Notes under the pieces: generated by a model
What the model was told of the DNA's origin: nothing
Database searches by the model: none
The model's input: only the letters and a program-made list of their open reading frames with translations
Assembly (NCBI GenBank): GCA_041687455.1
Contig: JAWLBY010000005.1
Location: forward strand, 124,001 to 188,000
Source of the DNA: JAWLBY01 sp041687455
GTDB lineage: Bacteria; Pseudomonadota; Gammaproteobacteria; Xanthomonadales; Xanthomonadaceae
Direction: 5' to 3'
DNA: 64,000 bases
Translations under genes and position numbers: made by a program
In this document: one piece after another, positions 53,002 to 62,302 of the stretch
How positions within the stretch are numbered: position 1 is the stretch's first letter
Layout: the number at the start of each line of letters is the position of its first letter

Positions 53002-54279
53002 TCAGTCGATGGGCACGCCAGGCGGCTCGATGATCAGCATGGTCATCATCCCGCCAGGAAAGATGTCGAAATTGACCAGCTCGCGCTCGGTGTGCGAATG
53101 CCACATGAAGAACAATCCGCCGTTGGCATTGAGCCCGCCTTCGCCCGGCGGCAACTGGCCGAATGCACCGAGGAACGGACTGCCGCTGTAGAACCCGCCG
53201 AACGTGAGGTCCTGTGTTTCAGGCAACGTCACCGGCAGAGGCTTGCCGTGGTCGGCGGCATACTCATTCGGCTGAAGTGGGTCTTCCGGCGCATGGCCGT
53301 AGATGTCGAATCCGAGATCGGCACCGGTCCAGCCGAACAGCGCGTCGTAGGTCGCACCCGGCAACACCTTGATCGTGAAATTGTCCTGCGCAAGATCAGG
53401 ACCTGCTCCAGGCATGCTCTGCAGCAACCGACCGTCACGAGCGATCTGGCGAGTGTGATTCCCGTGGGTGTGGAATGGATGCAGTTCGCGCCCCGCACCG
53501 ATCAGGCGCAACAGCATCGTCTCACCCGGATGCATGCGCGGCATGCTGCTGTAGGGCTGATGCGGCATCCACGGGGCACCGTGCGGAGCCATCGTGTCCG
53601 GCGCGTTGCGGCCGTTGATGAACCAGAGCACCGGTCTGGCGCTCGTCGTATCGATCGAATCGAGCGATGCACCGGCCAGAACCGCGTCATCTACCTGATG
53701 ATGAATGGCCGGGTCGATCTCGGTGAGCACGAATAGGTTCTCGTGGTCGAATGCGGTCGAAGGATCGTTGTACGCCTGATTCGGCGCGCCGCTTGGGCGC
53801 ACGATAAGCGCGCCTACCAGCCCCATCTCGACCTGCAGGTCCGGACGTGTTCCGCTGCTGTATAGATAGGTACCCGGATGGCTGGCGACGAAACTGTAAG
53901 TCACCGTGTCTGCAGGCCCGGTGCTTTCACGTGTCAGCACTCCGGCACTACCACCGGTTGCCGTCACACCGGCTTGACCCGGAAACACCAGGGATACCGG
54001 CATAGGCAACTGATTGGTCAGATTGATGGTGATCGTTTCTCCCTGATTGACGATCAGCGTCGGCCCCGGATACTGCATCAGCCCGCCAGACAGCCCATAC
54101 CCCCAGATCAGCACGCTGCCTCCGTCAGGGGTATCGATGTAGCCTGCCGATGCAGTCAGGTCGAAAGTGTTCGTGCCGCTGACTCCGTGGATCGCCGCAT
54201 CAGTGCGCCCAACGGTTGCCAACAGCAGCACCACCAGCGACACCGCGAGCCAACGTCTCTTGTCGCTTCGTTCGTTCAT
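53002..54279 (-). CDS. Multicopper-oxidase-like protein B: second half of a trinuclear copper site, no type 1 cysteine
   Basis: A 425-aa exported protein (signal peptide about 1-29). Domain 1 (30-165) has lost both His pairs: the first motif reads VSLVFPGQ (95-102), the second SSG at 141-143 in place of HSH, although the surrounding GTYLY ... GLVGALIV is conserved. Domain 2 keeps H267-PF-H270-T-H272-GN-H275 and H394-S395-H396, followed by GGMMTM (409-414). The type 1 Cys is Ser395. Thus only four trinuclear-site His are present, which cannot make a complete oxidase alone. They complement those of the upstream protein (54310-55536). RBS AGGAG before ATG at 54279; 28 bp to the next gene. Confidence 0.9.
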   Translation of the reverse strand: MNERSDKRRWLAVSLVVLLLATVGRTDAAIHGVSGTNTFDLTASAGYIDTPDGGSVLIWGYGLSGGLMQYPGPTLIVNQGETITINLTNQLPMPVSLVFPGQAGVTATGGSAGVLTRESTGPADTVTYSFVASHPGTYLYSSGTRPDLQVEMGLVGALIVRPSGAPNQAYNDPSTAFDHENLFVLTEIDPAIHHQVDDAVLAGASLDSIDTTSARPVLWFINGRNAPDTMAPHGAPWMPHQPYSSMPRMHPGETMLLRLIGAGRELHPFHTHGNHTRQIARDGRLLQSMPGAGPDLAQDNFTIKVLPGATYDALFGWTGADLGFDIYGHAPEDPLQPNEYAADHGKPLPVTLPETQDLTFGGFYSGSPFLGAFGQLPPGEGGLNANGGLFFMWHSHTERELVNFDIFPGGMMTMLIIEPPGVPID

Positions 54280-54309
54280 GGATGTTCTCCTGATAGCACG
54301 CCACCGCCA

Positions 54310-55536
54310 TCAATTGATGCGGATCTCGGTCATCATTCCTCCAAAATCCTCACCGTCATTGCTGAGGAAATGGAGGTTGGTGGTGTGAAGGAAGTAGGTG
54401 CCTGCCAGTACGCCCGCGGTATCGATGATCACATCCACCGACTCGCCACCGCCGAGCGTGACAGACGTCGTGTCATAGGCGGTGTCCTTGCCCGACTGCG
54501 GGCCGCCGCCATCCGGATCGGGCCCACGCATCAGCCGCGCCCCATTGCCGACCACGCGCATGTTCAATCCCGGAGCGGAAAGGGTGTAGAAATTGGTGAC
54601 ATTCAGATTCGAGATTCGAAGCAGGATTCTTTCGCCTGCACTGGCGGTGATCAGCGAGTGGACAGGCTGCGACTCGATACCGCCGTTCTCCGCCGGGGGC
54701 GTCAACGGATTCGGGTCCACCGTGTCCGGATATCCGCGCCCGTTGAGCATGGGGTAGCGATCTCTCATCAGCGCGAATGGCAACGGCTGCACAGTCAAGC
54801 TGGCATCGTGGAAATCGGGATCGAACGATCCGATCTGGATCGGGTACTCGACGTCGTAGCGAGTGGAGCCATCGCCATCGTTGTACGCATACCTGTAGCC
54901 TTCCTGATGGATGAATCCATCCAGTGACGTACCGGCCGGCACGTCATTCTGAGCCGGCATGACGTAGAGATTTCCGAGCATTCCCATCTGCATGTGCTCG
55001 GTCGCCTCCACATGGCAGTGATACATGTAGGTACCTGGCTCGACCAGGTTGTAGTAGTAGGCGAGGCTCGCACCCATGTTGATCGAGATCGATGCGTCAG
55101 GAACTCCGTCAAAAATGGATGACGCATTCGGGAATCCGTGGAAGTGCACCGTGTGCGGGTCGAACAGGTCGGGACGCATCATCATGCCGACGTTGGTCAA
55201 GGTCAGATAGAACTGCTGACCTTCCTTCAGAACGATGGTCGGCGCGGGAAAATTCGCCGCCAGCATGCCGGCACTCATCACATCCGATTGGCCCACGCCG
55301 GTCATGTCGCTGAACCCGAACATGTACTGCAATTTGCCGTCGGCCATCGTCACGAAGCCGTCGCCGGCCGCCAGATGCATGCACTTCAGGACGTCCGGGT
55401 CATAGTGCATGTCCGGAATCGCGTCGCCATCGATGTCCCCCGGACACTGCACCGCCACCGCCGCCCAGGCAGTGGGACTCAGTCCGATTGCAACGGCCAG
55501 TGCCGGGAAGATCGGTTTCATGCTGCGAAAGTTCAT
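54310..55536 (-). CDS. Multicopper-oxidase-like protein A: type 1 site plus first half of a trinuclear copper site
   Basis: A 408-aa exported protein (signal peptide 1-25, PTAWA). A short calcium-type stretch, GDIDGDAIPD, follows at 33-42. Domain 1 has H128-TV-H131-F-H133-G and H173-C174-H175 ... H181 ... M186, giving a full type 1 set (H128, C174, H181, M186) and four trinuclear His (131, 133, 173, 175). Domain 2 (about 225-408) has lost the partner motifs: NFYTLSAPGLNMRVVG (315-330) stands where HPFHLHG is expected, and YFLHTTNLHF (381-390) where HCH is expected. The missing half is present in protein B next door. Strong AAGGAGG before ATG at 55536. Confidence 0.92.
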   Translation of the reverse strand: MNFRSMKPIFPALAVAIGLSPTAWAAVAVQCPGDIDGDAIPDMHYDPDVLKCMHLAAGDGFVTMADGKLQYMFGFSDMTGVGQSDVMSAGMLAANFPAPTIVLKEGQQFYLTLTNVGMMMRPDLFDPHTVHFHGFPNASSIFDGVPDASISINMGASLAYYYNLVEPGTYMYHCHVEATEHMQMGMLGNLYVMPAQNDVPAGTSLDGFIHQEGYRYAYNDGDGSTRYDVEYPIQIGSFDPDFHDASLTVQPLPFALMRDRYPMLNGRGYPDTVDPNPLTPPAENGGIESQPVHSLITASAGERILLRISNLNVTNFYTLSAPGLNMRVVGNGARLMRGPDPDGGGPQSGKDTAYDTTSVTLGGGESVDVIIDTAGVLAGTYFLHTTNLHFLSNDGEDFGGMMTEIRIN

Positions 55537-55594
55537 GGTCTGTCCCTCCTTGGTTGCCGGTCCCGGCCATCCCGACCGGGACACGGCTCAATGC

Positions 55595-58500
55595 CTACGG
55601 TGCAACCTCATCGGCACCGACATCTGCAGCGCCACCCTGTGGTCGAGACTGCCCATCGAAGTCGAGACCCAGGTCGCTGTAGTTCCCGTCGAACGCGCCG
55701 GCTGCATCGATCGCCGGCGATGCGCCATTCAAGTGGTAGTTGCCACTTGGCGTCAGCGGACCGAAGCGAACATCGATGAAGTTTCCACCCTCGTCGAACG
55801 CTGGCTGAGCCTCGAGAGCAGTGGTCGTCTCGAGCTGCAGGATGGTCTGGCCGCGGTCGCCATTGAAGTAGTCGAGAACGAAGTCCGGATCGGCCGACTG
55901 GTTGCTGGCGTCGTAACCACTCGCGTCGGTGAGGATGCAGAACCGCGGATCGAGCTGGCCTGCGAACCCAAGAACTGCCAGATCGTCGAATACGGCCGGC
56001 TCACCGTTGCCTACATCGGGAGAGAGACCGAACTCGAACGGCTCCGGATCGTTGACGTCTCCAAGCGTGAACCAGTGGAACGACCGGTTCTGCCAGACGA
56101 TGTTGTTCACCATCTGAGGATTGGAGAAGTTCCGGTCAGCGTCGAAGCTCGCACCCGCAGGAATGCGGTCCTTGAGCGCAAGGCTATGCGCCCGGGAAAC
56201 GATGCCTGCCGGCTGCTTCACGCTGGTGTTCGGCTCCCCGCCTACAAACGCCTCTCCGGCCGTTGCGGTGCTGTCGTTGTGTGCAACCGTGTTGTGGATG
56301 ATGTTGACGCGCAGGGAATCGACCATCGCGATACCGCCGCCCGCCAGCCCCGCGACATTGTTGACCACGATGTTGTCGAACAGGTCCACGCGGTGCCAAC
56401 CCTTGGGATTGCCGGAAACATCGAGACCGTTGACGCGCTCGAGCCGCACGCCGCCGCCGTCTCCAGACCCGGCCTGATTGCCCTGGATCAGGTTGCCGTC
56501 GACCACCACGCTGCCAGCACCCGGCCCCACCGACCCTGCACCTGCAAGCGATGCCTGGCCGCCGATATACAAGCCACCGCCAGACGCCGCTCCGCCCTGG
56601 TTGAAGGTCTGATTGAACAGCATCGCGTTGCTGGTGATGCGACCGCCGTCGCTCAAGCCGAGATGGCCAATGCCACCGCCATTTCCAGTTGTGAAATTGC
56701 CGCAGACGTAGTTCGCGTCGACGCGGTAATCATCGGCGCCGGTGTACAGCGCTATTCCGCCACCAGATCCACCAAGACTGCCGTTCTGCACTACTTCATT
56801 GTGCTGGATGGTGATGCCGTCGTTGTTGCCATCCGTGTAGACGAGCCCATTGTTGGTTTCGCTGGTCAGCGTCGCATGCCCGATTCGCACGCCGCCGCCG
56901 AACCATCCCTGATTGGCGATGATGCGGTTGTTGCTGATCCGGAGCGCAGTTGCATTGCCGTTGACGAAGATGCCACCGCCGTGATCGGCGCCGGTAATCG
57001 TTACGCCGTCTATGCGTGCGGGATTGTTGGCGCGAAACCTCACGTTGCTGGGCCCGGTACTCCTTCCGGCGACCGTGATACCCGCGCCCTCTCCATCAAA
57101 CAGCGTGAGCGGCTCGTTGTCGTTGGCCGCGAAGCCGGTTTCCTGCCCCGGCAGCAGATCGATCGCACCGGTCTCGACCAGAGTGGATATCTTGTTGCGC
57201 CAGAATTGCAGTTTCTCCGCCGGCGCCTTGCGGGCGTTGATCACCGTGGAGTACGCACCGTATCCCTGCAGACGCACCGGCTTGTACATGATCACCAGCT
57301 CGTCATAGGTGCCCGGCTCGACGAGGATCAGGTCGTTGGGACCGGCGAGGTCGATTGCATCCTGGATCGGCGTCGCTCCCGGCGCATTGCTGGCACGTAC
57401 CCGATGTATCGATCCGCCACCGGTCAGATTGCCTACCGTTACGGTGACGGTGCTCGGCGCACTGACACCATCCGCCCGGACGATTTCAAGCTGACCGGTC
57501 TTGGCGTTGTTCGGCACCGTGGCGGTGATGATGCCGTCGCTCCACATGACGTTGGCAAGATCGGTCCCGGCGAGCTTGATGGTCCCCGGCGTGTTTCCGA
57601 AGCCGTAGTGCCGAGTAATCATCGGGCTGGTGTCGTTCACCCCGTCGTAGGCCGGATTCGGGACGCTCATGTCACCGACCGCGGTGATGGTCAGCGTCTG
57701 TCCGCCGTTGACCAGCGGACCCGAGCTGTTCGGCCCGCTCACCGTGTGGATCAGGGGCGCACCGTCCGGCTGCTCGCAGTCGAGCGGGTTGCCCGGTCCG
57801 GCGAACGCCGCGATCGGAAGCACCGGTGTGTCGAGATAGGTGGTGCCCCCCGGCATGTACTGGAAGGTGTAGCAGAACTGGCTGTAGCGACGGTCGTAAT
57901 GTGGGTCGACGATCATCGGCGGGATATTCGGATCGCTACCGTCATAGGCAGGGTTCGGAACCGGTCCCGCGTCATTCATGCATGCGGTAATCATGTTCGG
58001 CGAGACGCCCGACGGCATCGGAAGGTTCACCGTGTAGGTCGACGGCAGCATCGCGTTGAACTTGCCGTTGGCGTCCGAATACGTGCGAAGGATCTCCCGA
58101 CCGGTCCAGTCGCGGAACGATACCGGAAGCCACGGCGGTGCGAACTTCTCTCCGAAATTCGGCGCATTCGGATCAAACTCGTTGCTCAGATCGTTGAGGA
58201 TGAAGCCGACCACCATTGCCGCCTTCGGCGTGTGGGTGAACATGAAGAAGTCGGCCGCCGCGTTCTGGCCCTGGGTCAGACGCACCTGGCGCCGATCGCA
58301 GAGCCGGCGCTCCTGACGGGCATACGGCGACTCGACGAGGTCCTCAGGACCAATGCCCGGCAGGGGATTGCCCGACGCATCGGTCTGCAGCGAAACGTAG
58401 TCCGGCACCACCTGTGTGTCGCCGATGCAGACAGGCGGCAGCAGCAGCGGCGATGGGACATATTCATCGCCAAAGTCGACGTTCTTGTCCTGTTCCTTCA

Positions 58501-60784
58501 CGATCTCGTAGCCGGGCGGCACGCTGGCCTCCACGACGTAGAGCCCCGGCGTCAGCGGCGGGTCTTCCGGGTCGTTCGGATCACCAGGACCGAAGGCGTA
58601 GCCACCATCGAACACGCCCGGGCGAACCTGGTTGAACGCTCGCATTCCGTCGTAGCAATCGAGCGTGGATCCGTTGACGGTGTACGCCTCACCCTGGCAG
58701 CCAGAGGGCAGGCTGTCGTCGAAGCTGTCGGTATGAGTGATTCGGAGCGCGTCGCCGAGGTCGAAAACGCCATCGCCGTCGTGGTCAACGTCCTCCGGAC
58801 CCTTTGCACCGCCCTCGGACCAGCCGATCGGATGGTTGTCGACGTCTGCCAGCGTGATGATGTCATCGCCGTCGTTGTCGAGGATTCCGCCCAATCCGTC
58901 ATCCCTGTACAGGTTGACCTGCACGCGCGGAATGCCCGGCTCCCATTCCTCGCCGATCGCGTACCGAGGGTCATCCTCGGCCCGGGTGATGGCGTAGAAC
59001 ACCACGCCGGAGATGCCACCGTTCTCTCCGGATTCGTAGTTCTTCTTGCCCCACTCGATGCGATTGGTCTGGCCCAGGAAGCCCTGGAATGCCTGCGTCA
59101 GCACCGGCCCATTCTCGGTGCGCGACAGATTGTTGCCGGCCGGATTCAACAGCGGCGCCCCGACCACCGCGCAATAGCCCGCATCGACGTCCGGCTGCGT
59201 GCATGACTGCGGTTGGGGATTGAGGACCTCGCCGGGCATCACCGGCCCGCCGGCATCAATGGTTGCCGTCATTCCGGTTGCCTTCAGGCTGCCGAAACTG
59301 ACCTCGGCCACCAGCCAGTGGAAGAACGGAAACACCTCGTCGAACGGAGCGGCGCCCTCGGCGTCGATCGGCATGCTTTGATACACGCGGCCGTCGCGAA
59401 ACCTCAGGTTGACGAACGCCTGGTCGGCACCGAGCGGCACGTCATCCAGTGCCATGTCCATGCAGTCTTCGGTTACGCAATCACGAAATCCGTTGCCGTT
59501 GCGGTCGAAGAACACCGTGTTCTCGAGACGACTGAACCAATAGAACACCGGGACTTCGCCGAGTGTCACGTTCGAGCCATCATCGGGAACAGTAAGATCA
59601 AGGCTGCTGATGATCACGTCCAGGGCTGTATCCCAGACGATCAATTGATAGTCGCCGGGCGGCACGTTGCCTATCGAGAATGTGCTGTCGTCGTTGCATG
59701 GGCGTGCGATAACACCCCGCCCGGTGCCGGCCGGCGCATCGTTGAGGCCGACCCAGCAACCCGGAATCGGATGACCGTTGTAGAAGGCCACGTCCGGCGG
59801 ACGTGAGACATGCTGGTTGACCACTTTGCCGCTGATGGTGCTTGTTCCCGGCTCCTCGTTGCCGCTGCAGAAGCCAGCCGGATTCGAGCCGCCGCCGTAG
59901 CAGTCGAACGGCCGCACGTAGCCGACGAACACGTGGTGTCCTGGCGGACCGAACTCTGCGAAATAGCTCGGCTCGTTTGCCTTGACCCACGCATCGATGG
60001 TCTTGGTTCCTTCGATGGTGGTGGTCTGCTGCCATCCCTGGCCGGGCGGCGGTACCAACTGGACGCCGTACTTGCCAGGAGCAAGGTTCCGAATGCGCGC
60101 AACACCATCCTCCCCGGTCAGGATGACGCCATTGCCCATCTGTTGAACCGAGCCATCGGGACCGTAAGTCGTCCCAAGCGGATTGCCGAAGGCATCCTGC
60201 ATCACCTGGCCACCTGCTACCCCGTACTGGCCGGCGGCATCGAACAGCGTGACTTTGAAGCCGGAGAGCCCGCGTTCCTGCGGAAGGTCCGGCGCATTGT
60301 TGATCGGGAAGATGTCTTCGAAGGCGAAGATGGAAATCTGCGCCGTTGGAATCGGATGCTGCGCAACGATTACCGTGGTTGGCTCGGGGCCAAACGCCAC
60401 CTGCGCACCGCCGTTGCTGTATCCGGAAAATGGCAGCACGGAAACGAAGTAGCGCCGGGCGTTATCCACGCCATCGATCACCACGCTGTCGCTTCCAAGC
60501 ACCTCACCATGCTTCACAACGGGCATGTGGCTGGCGTGGAACTTGAATGACAGGTCATCGATGGAACTCACCCCCGGTGTGGCCGGGTGAGTTGTGTCCT
60601 CTTCGATCAGCCAGCGAAAACCCGTTACCGGATTGCCGGCATGATCCTTCACCTCGAGAGTGAAGCTGCTGGGCGCCGCAGCTACATACGAAGGCTGAAC
60701 TGCAGCAAGCATCAGCGACCAGCCCACGCATGCAGTTACCACGCGAGCCCGTTCTCGAGCCATGCGTCGACGCGATTTGTTCAT
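55595..60784 (-). CDS. Giant exported protein: carboxypeptidase-regulatory/SdrD-B-like repeats, TIG domain and right-handed beta-helix
   Basis: A 1729-aa protein. Basic N-terminus and signal peptide at 1-37. Several SdrD-B/carboxypeptidase-regulatory-like beta-sandwich segments fill about 38-1000 (for example GVARIRNLAPGKYGVQLVPP, STFSIGNVPPGDYQLIVWD, GVFDGGYAFGPG). Calcium-type Asp motifs lie at about 630-690 (DNDGDDIITLADVD, DVDHDGDGVFDLGD). A TIG/IPT-like domain follows (about 1005-1115), then a right-handed parallel beta-helix (about 1120-1680, many GGGI and NNRI-type turns), ending in SPAIDAAG ... DVGADEVAP. About twenty cysteines, several paired, suggest disulfides. First gene of the operon, 58 bp before protein A. 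Likely a surface or matrix scaffold. GGGAG lies eight bases before ATG at 60784. Confidence 0.88.
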   Translation of the reverse strand: MNKSRRRMARERARVVTACVGWSLMLAAVQPSYVAAAPSSFTLEVKDHAGNPVTGFRWLIEEDTTHPATPGVSSIDDLSFKFHASHMPVVKHGEVLGSDSVVIDGVDNARRYFVSVLPFSGYSNGGAQVAFGPEPTTVIVAQHPIPTAQISIFAFEDIFPINNAPDLPQERGLSGFKVTLFDAAGQYGVAGGQVMQDAFGNPLGTTYGPDGSVQQMGNGVILTGEDGVARIRNLAPGKYGVQLVPPPGQGWQQTTTIEGTKTIDAWVKANEPSYFAEFGPPGHHVFVGYVRPFDCYGGGSNPAGFCSGNEEPGTSTISGKVVNQHVSRPPDVAFYNGHPIPGCWVGLNDAPAGTGRGVIARPCNDDSTFSIGNVPPGDYQLIVWDTALDVIISSLDLTVPDDGSNVTLGEVPVFYWFSRLENTVFFDRNGNGFRDCVTEDCMDMALDDVPLGADQAFVNLRFRDGRVYQSMPIDAEGAAPFDEVFPFFHWLVAEVSFGSLKATGMTATIDAGGPVMPGEVLNPQPQSCTQPDVDAGYCAVVGAPLLNPAGNNLSRTENGPVLTQAFQGFLGQTNRIEWGKKNYESGENGGISGVVFYAITRAEDDPRYAIGEEWEPGIPRVQVNLYRDDGLGGILDNDGDDIITLADVDNHPIGWSEGGAKGPEDVDHDGDGVFDLGDALRITHTDSFDDSLPSGCQGEAYTVNGSTLDCYDGMRAFNQVRPGVFDGGYAFGPGDPNDPEDPPLTPGLYVVEASVPPGYEIVKEQDKNVDFGDEYVPSPLLLPPVCIGDTQVVPDYVSLQTDASGNPLPGIGPEDLVESPYARQERRLCDRRQVRLTQGQNAAADFFMFTHTPKAAMVVGFILNDLSNEFDPNAPNFGEKFAPPWLPVSFRDWTGREILRTYSDANGKFNAMLPSTYTVNLPMPSGVSPNMITACMNDAGPVPNPAYDGSDPNIPPMIVDPHYDRRYSQFCYTFQYMPGGTTYLDTPVLPIAAFAGPGNPLDCEQPDGAPLIHTVSGPNSSGPLVNGGQTLTITAVGDMSVPNPAYDGVNDTSPMITRHYGFGNTPGTIKLAGTDLANVMWSDGIITATVPNNAKTGQLEIVRADGVSAPSTVTVTVGNLTGGGSIHRVRASNAPGATPIQDAIDLAGPNDLILVEPGTYDELVIMYKPVRLQGYGAYSTVINARKAPAEKLQFWRNKISTLVETGAIDLLPGQETGFAANDNEPLTLFDGEGAGITVAGRSTGPSNVRFRANNPARIDGVTITGADHGGGIFVNGNATALRISNNRIIANQGWFGGGVRIGHATLTSETNNGLVYTDGNNDGITIQHNEVVQNGSLGGSGGGIALYTGADDYRVDANYVCGNFTTGNGGGIGHLGLSDGGRITSNAMLFNQTFNQGGAASGGGLYIGGQASLAGAGSVGPGAGSVVVDGNLIQGNQAGSGDGGGVRLERVNGLDVSGNPKGWHRVDLFDNIVVNNVAGLAGGGIAMVDSLRVNIIHNTVAHNDSTATAGEAFVGGEPNTSVKQPAGIVSRAHSLALKDRIPAGASFDADRNFSNPQMVNNIVWQNRSFHWFTLGDVNDPEPFEFGLSPDVGNGEPAVFDDLAVLGFAGQLDPRFCILTDASGYDASNQSADPDFVLDYFNGDRGQTILQLETTTALEAQPAFDEGGNFIDVRFGPLTPSGNYHLNGASPAIDAAGAFDGNYSDLGLDFDGQSRPQGGAADVGADEVAP

Positions 60785-61534
60785 GGTTATGACTCCCGCT
60801 CGCAATGTGGATCAAGCGTCGTCGCCTGCACCGTTTCGTACGCAAAGCGACACCTGTACGGCACACACCTTTTCGGTGGGCCGTGACGTATTCACTCAGT
60901 GAGACTCAAAGGAATTGGCCGAACAGATGATCGAAACGAAATATCGATCTTCCCGATTGAACCGATGCACAACCAGGCGCGTCTTTTCGTGGCCAGCGTC
61001 ACATCACGTTCGCGTCGATACGCGTCTATTCATTCTTTTGAATAGAAGCCGATACTGTCTGGCTTTTTCCAACAACGTCGCTCGCTTTCGCGTGTGCGAC
61101 TTCGCACCCTTTGCTTCATGATCGTGTCGGCCGTGAATCGTCACGTCGCTTCCGGCAGCCCCTTGAGCGAAGAGAAGTCCGGGAAAGACTCATATTTGCC
61201 GCGTGAGGTCGCGGATGGTGCCGGAGCGCCGATGCGAGCACGCCCCGCGCTGGACCGCGATCGGAAGCGCAGCGCGGGAGTCGGATCAGGGTCGCGCGCC
61301 GGGATGGAACAGCACTCGATCGGCACCTTCGGGACAAGCTGGGACGGCCTTCGGGGGCGTGCCGCCTTCGTGCCTGAGCCATCGGCCTGTCGAGACACGC
61401 GCATTGCAGAGTGACGTCGGCTTGGTCAGTCACTCCGGCCGCGGCATGGAGCAGGTGTCGATTCGCTACACGAAGCGATGCGCGGCGGCCCTATCGGGCC
61501 TGGATTGACAGCACTGCGCCGCGCCGGCCCGCAC
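60785..61534. other. 750-bp intergenic region upstream of the secreted-protein operon
   Basis: No credible gene: frames of about 100 codons on both strands at 61094-61433 have no family features and no good start sites. Features seen are an inverted repeat GATCGA-9bp-TCGATC at 60929-60949, a 7-bp stem CTATTCA/TGAATAG at 61026-61045, and TCACTCAGTGA at about 60893-60903. The left part is visibly more AT-rich than the genome and presumably holds the operon promoter, but I could not identify convincing -35/-10 hexamers. Confidence 0.5.
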
Positions 61535-62302
61535 TCACAGCGTGACCCCCGCCGGCAGCGCCCACTCGGCCGGGTAGCGCGGGCCGACGAAGCACAGTCC
61601 GTTCGGTGGTGCGGTCGGGCCGGCAACATCGCGATTGCGTCCGGCCAGCAGCTCGGCCATCCACTCGACCGGACGCTCGCCGCGTCCGATCGGCAGCAGG
61701 CTGCCGACGATGTTTCGGACCATGTGGTGCAGGAATGCGTTTGCCTGCACCGTGATCGCGAGTTCGTCACCGTGCCGCTCGACGCTGATCTGCTGCAGCT
61801 CGCGACGCGGATGCGCGGCCTGGCACTGGCTGGTGCGGAACGCAGAGAAATCGTGTTCGCCGACCAATGCCTGGGCTGCCACATGCATGCGTCCGGCATC
61901 GAGCGGCCGGCGTTCCCAGGTCACGAACCGGGCGTCGAGCGCTGCGCGCACCGGCCGGTTCAGCACGCGGTAGCAGTAGCGCCGCGCGCGTGCCGCATAG
62001 CGGGCATGGAAGCCGGGATCGACCGGCTGTGCCCAGACCACCGCCGCATCGCGCGGAAGCAGGCTGTTGCAGCCCATCGCCCACGCGTACGGGGTGCGCA
62101 GCGCGTCACTGTCGAAATGCACGACCTGGCAGCGCGCATGCACGCCGCTGTCGGTGCGGCCGGCACAGACCACCTCGACCGGATGATCGGCGACCCGGGT
62201 CAGCGCATCCTCGAGCGCCGCCTGCACGGTCCGGCCGTGCGACAGCCGCTGCCAGCCGAGGAAATCGGTGCCGTCGTATTCGATGCCGAGTGCGTAACGC
62301 AT
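61535..62302 (-). CDS. truA: tRNA pseudouridine(38-40) synthase TruA
   Basis: A 255-aa protein opening MRYALGIEYDGTDFLGWQ. Catalytic Asp is in VCAGRTDSGVHARCQVVHF (about residues 47-65). The second RNA-binding half has ALVGEHDFSAFRTSQCQA and NAFLHHMVRNIVGSLL. Modifies positions 38-40 of the tRNA anticodon stem. The start at 62302 was chosen by homology. In relatives it lies directly between fimV and trpF; here the trpF side is separated by the 12-kb secreted operon. Confidence 0.97.
   Translation of the reverse strand: MRYALGIEYDGTDFLGWQRLSHGRTVQAALEDALTRVADHPVEVVCAGRTDSGVHARCQVVHFDSDALRTPYAWAMGCNSLLPRDAAVVWAQPVDPGFHARYAARARRYCYRVLNRPVRAALDARFVTWERRPLDAGRMHVAAQALVGEHDFSAFRTSQCQAAHPRRELQQISVERHGDELAITVQANAFLHHMVRNIVGSLLPIGRGERPVEWMAELLAGRNRDVAGPTAPPNGLCFVGPRYPAEWALPAGVTL

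Noticed and set aside
54310..55536. Copper nitrite reductase (NirK) as an alternative for protein A
   Set aside because: NirK also has a type 1 site in domain 1 and an HC pair, but protein A has the extra His residues (H131 and H175) of a trinuclear-type HxxHxH/HCH arrangement, and domain 2 lacks a clear type 2 His region. Multicopper-oxidase-like fits better, though nitrite reductase ancestry is not fully excluded.
55409..59206. A 1265-codon open frame on the plus strand opposite the giant beta-helix gene
   Set aside because: It is the antisense shadow of the 55595-60784 gene in GC-rich DNA; its translation is Arg/Val/Asp-rich with no domain pattern, while the minus-strand frame has a signal peptide, repeats and a ribosome site.
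61094..61433. Small frames of about 90-106 codons on both strands
   Set aside because: No Shine-Dalgarno, no family features, overlapping each other on opposite strands; probably repeat-derived non-coding DNA.
61484..61510. Terminator after truA
   Set aside because: Only a 5-bp GGCCC/GGGCC stem without a T tract; too weak to call.
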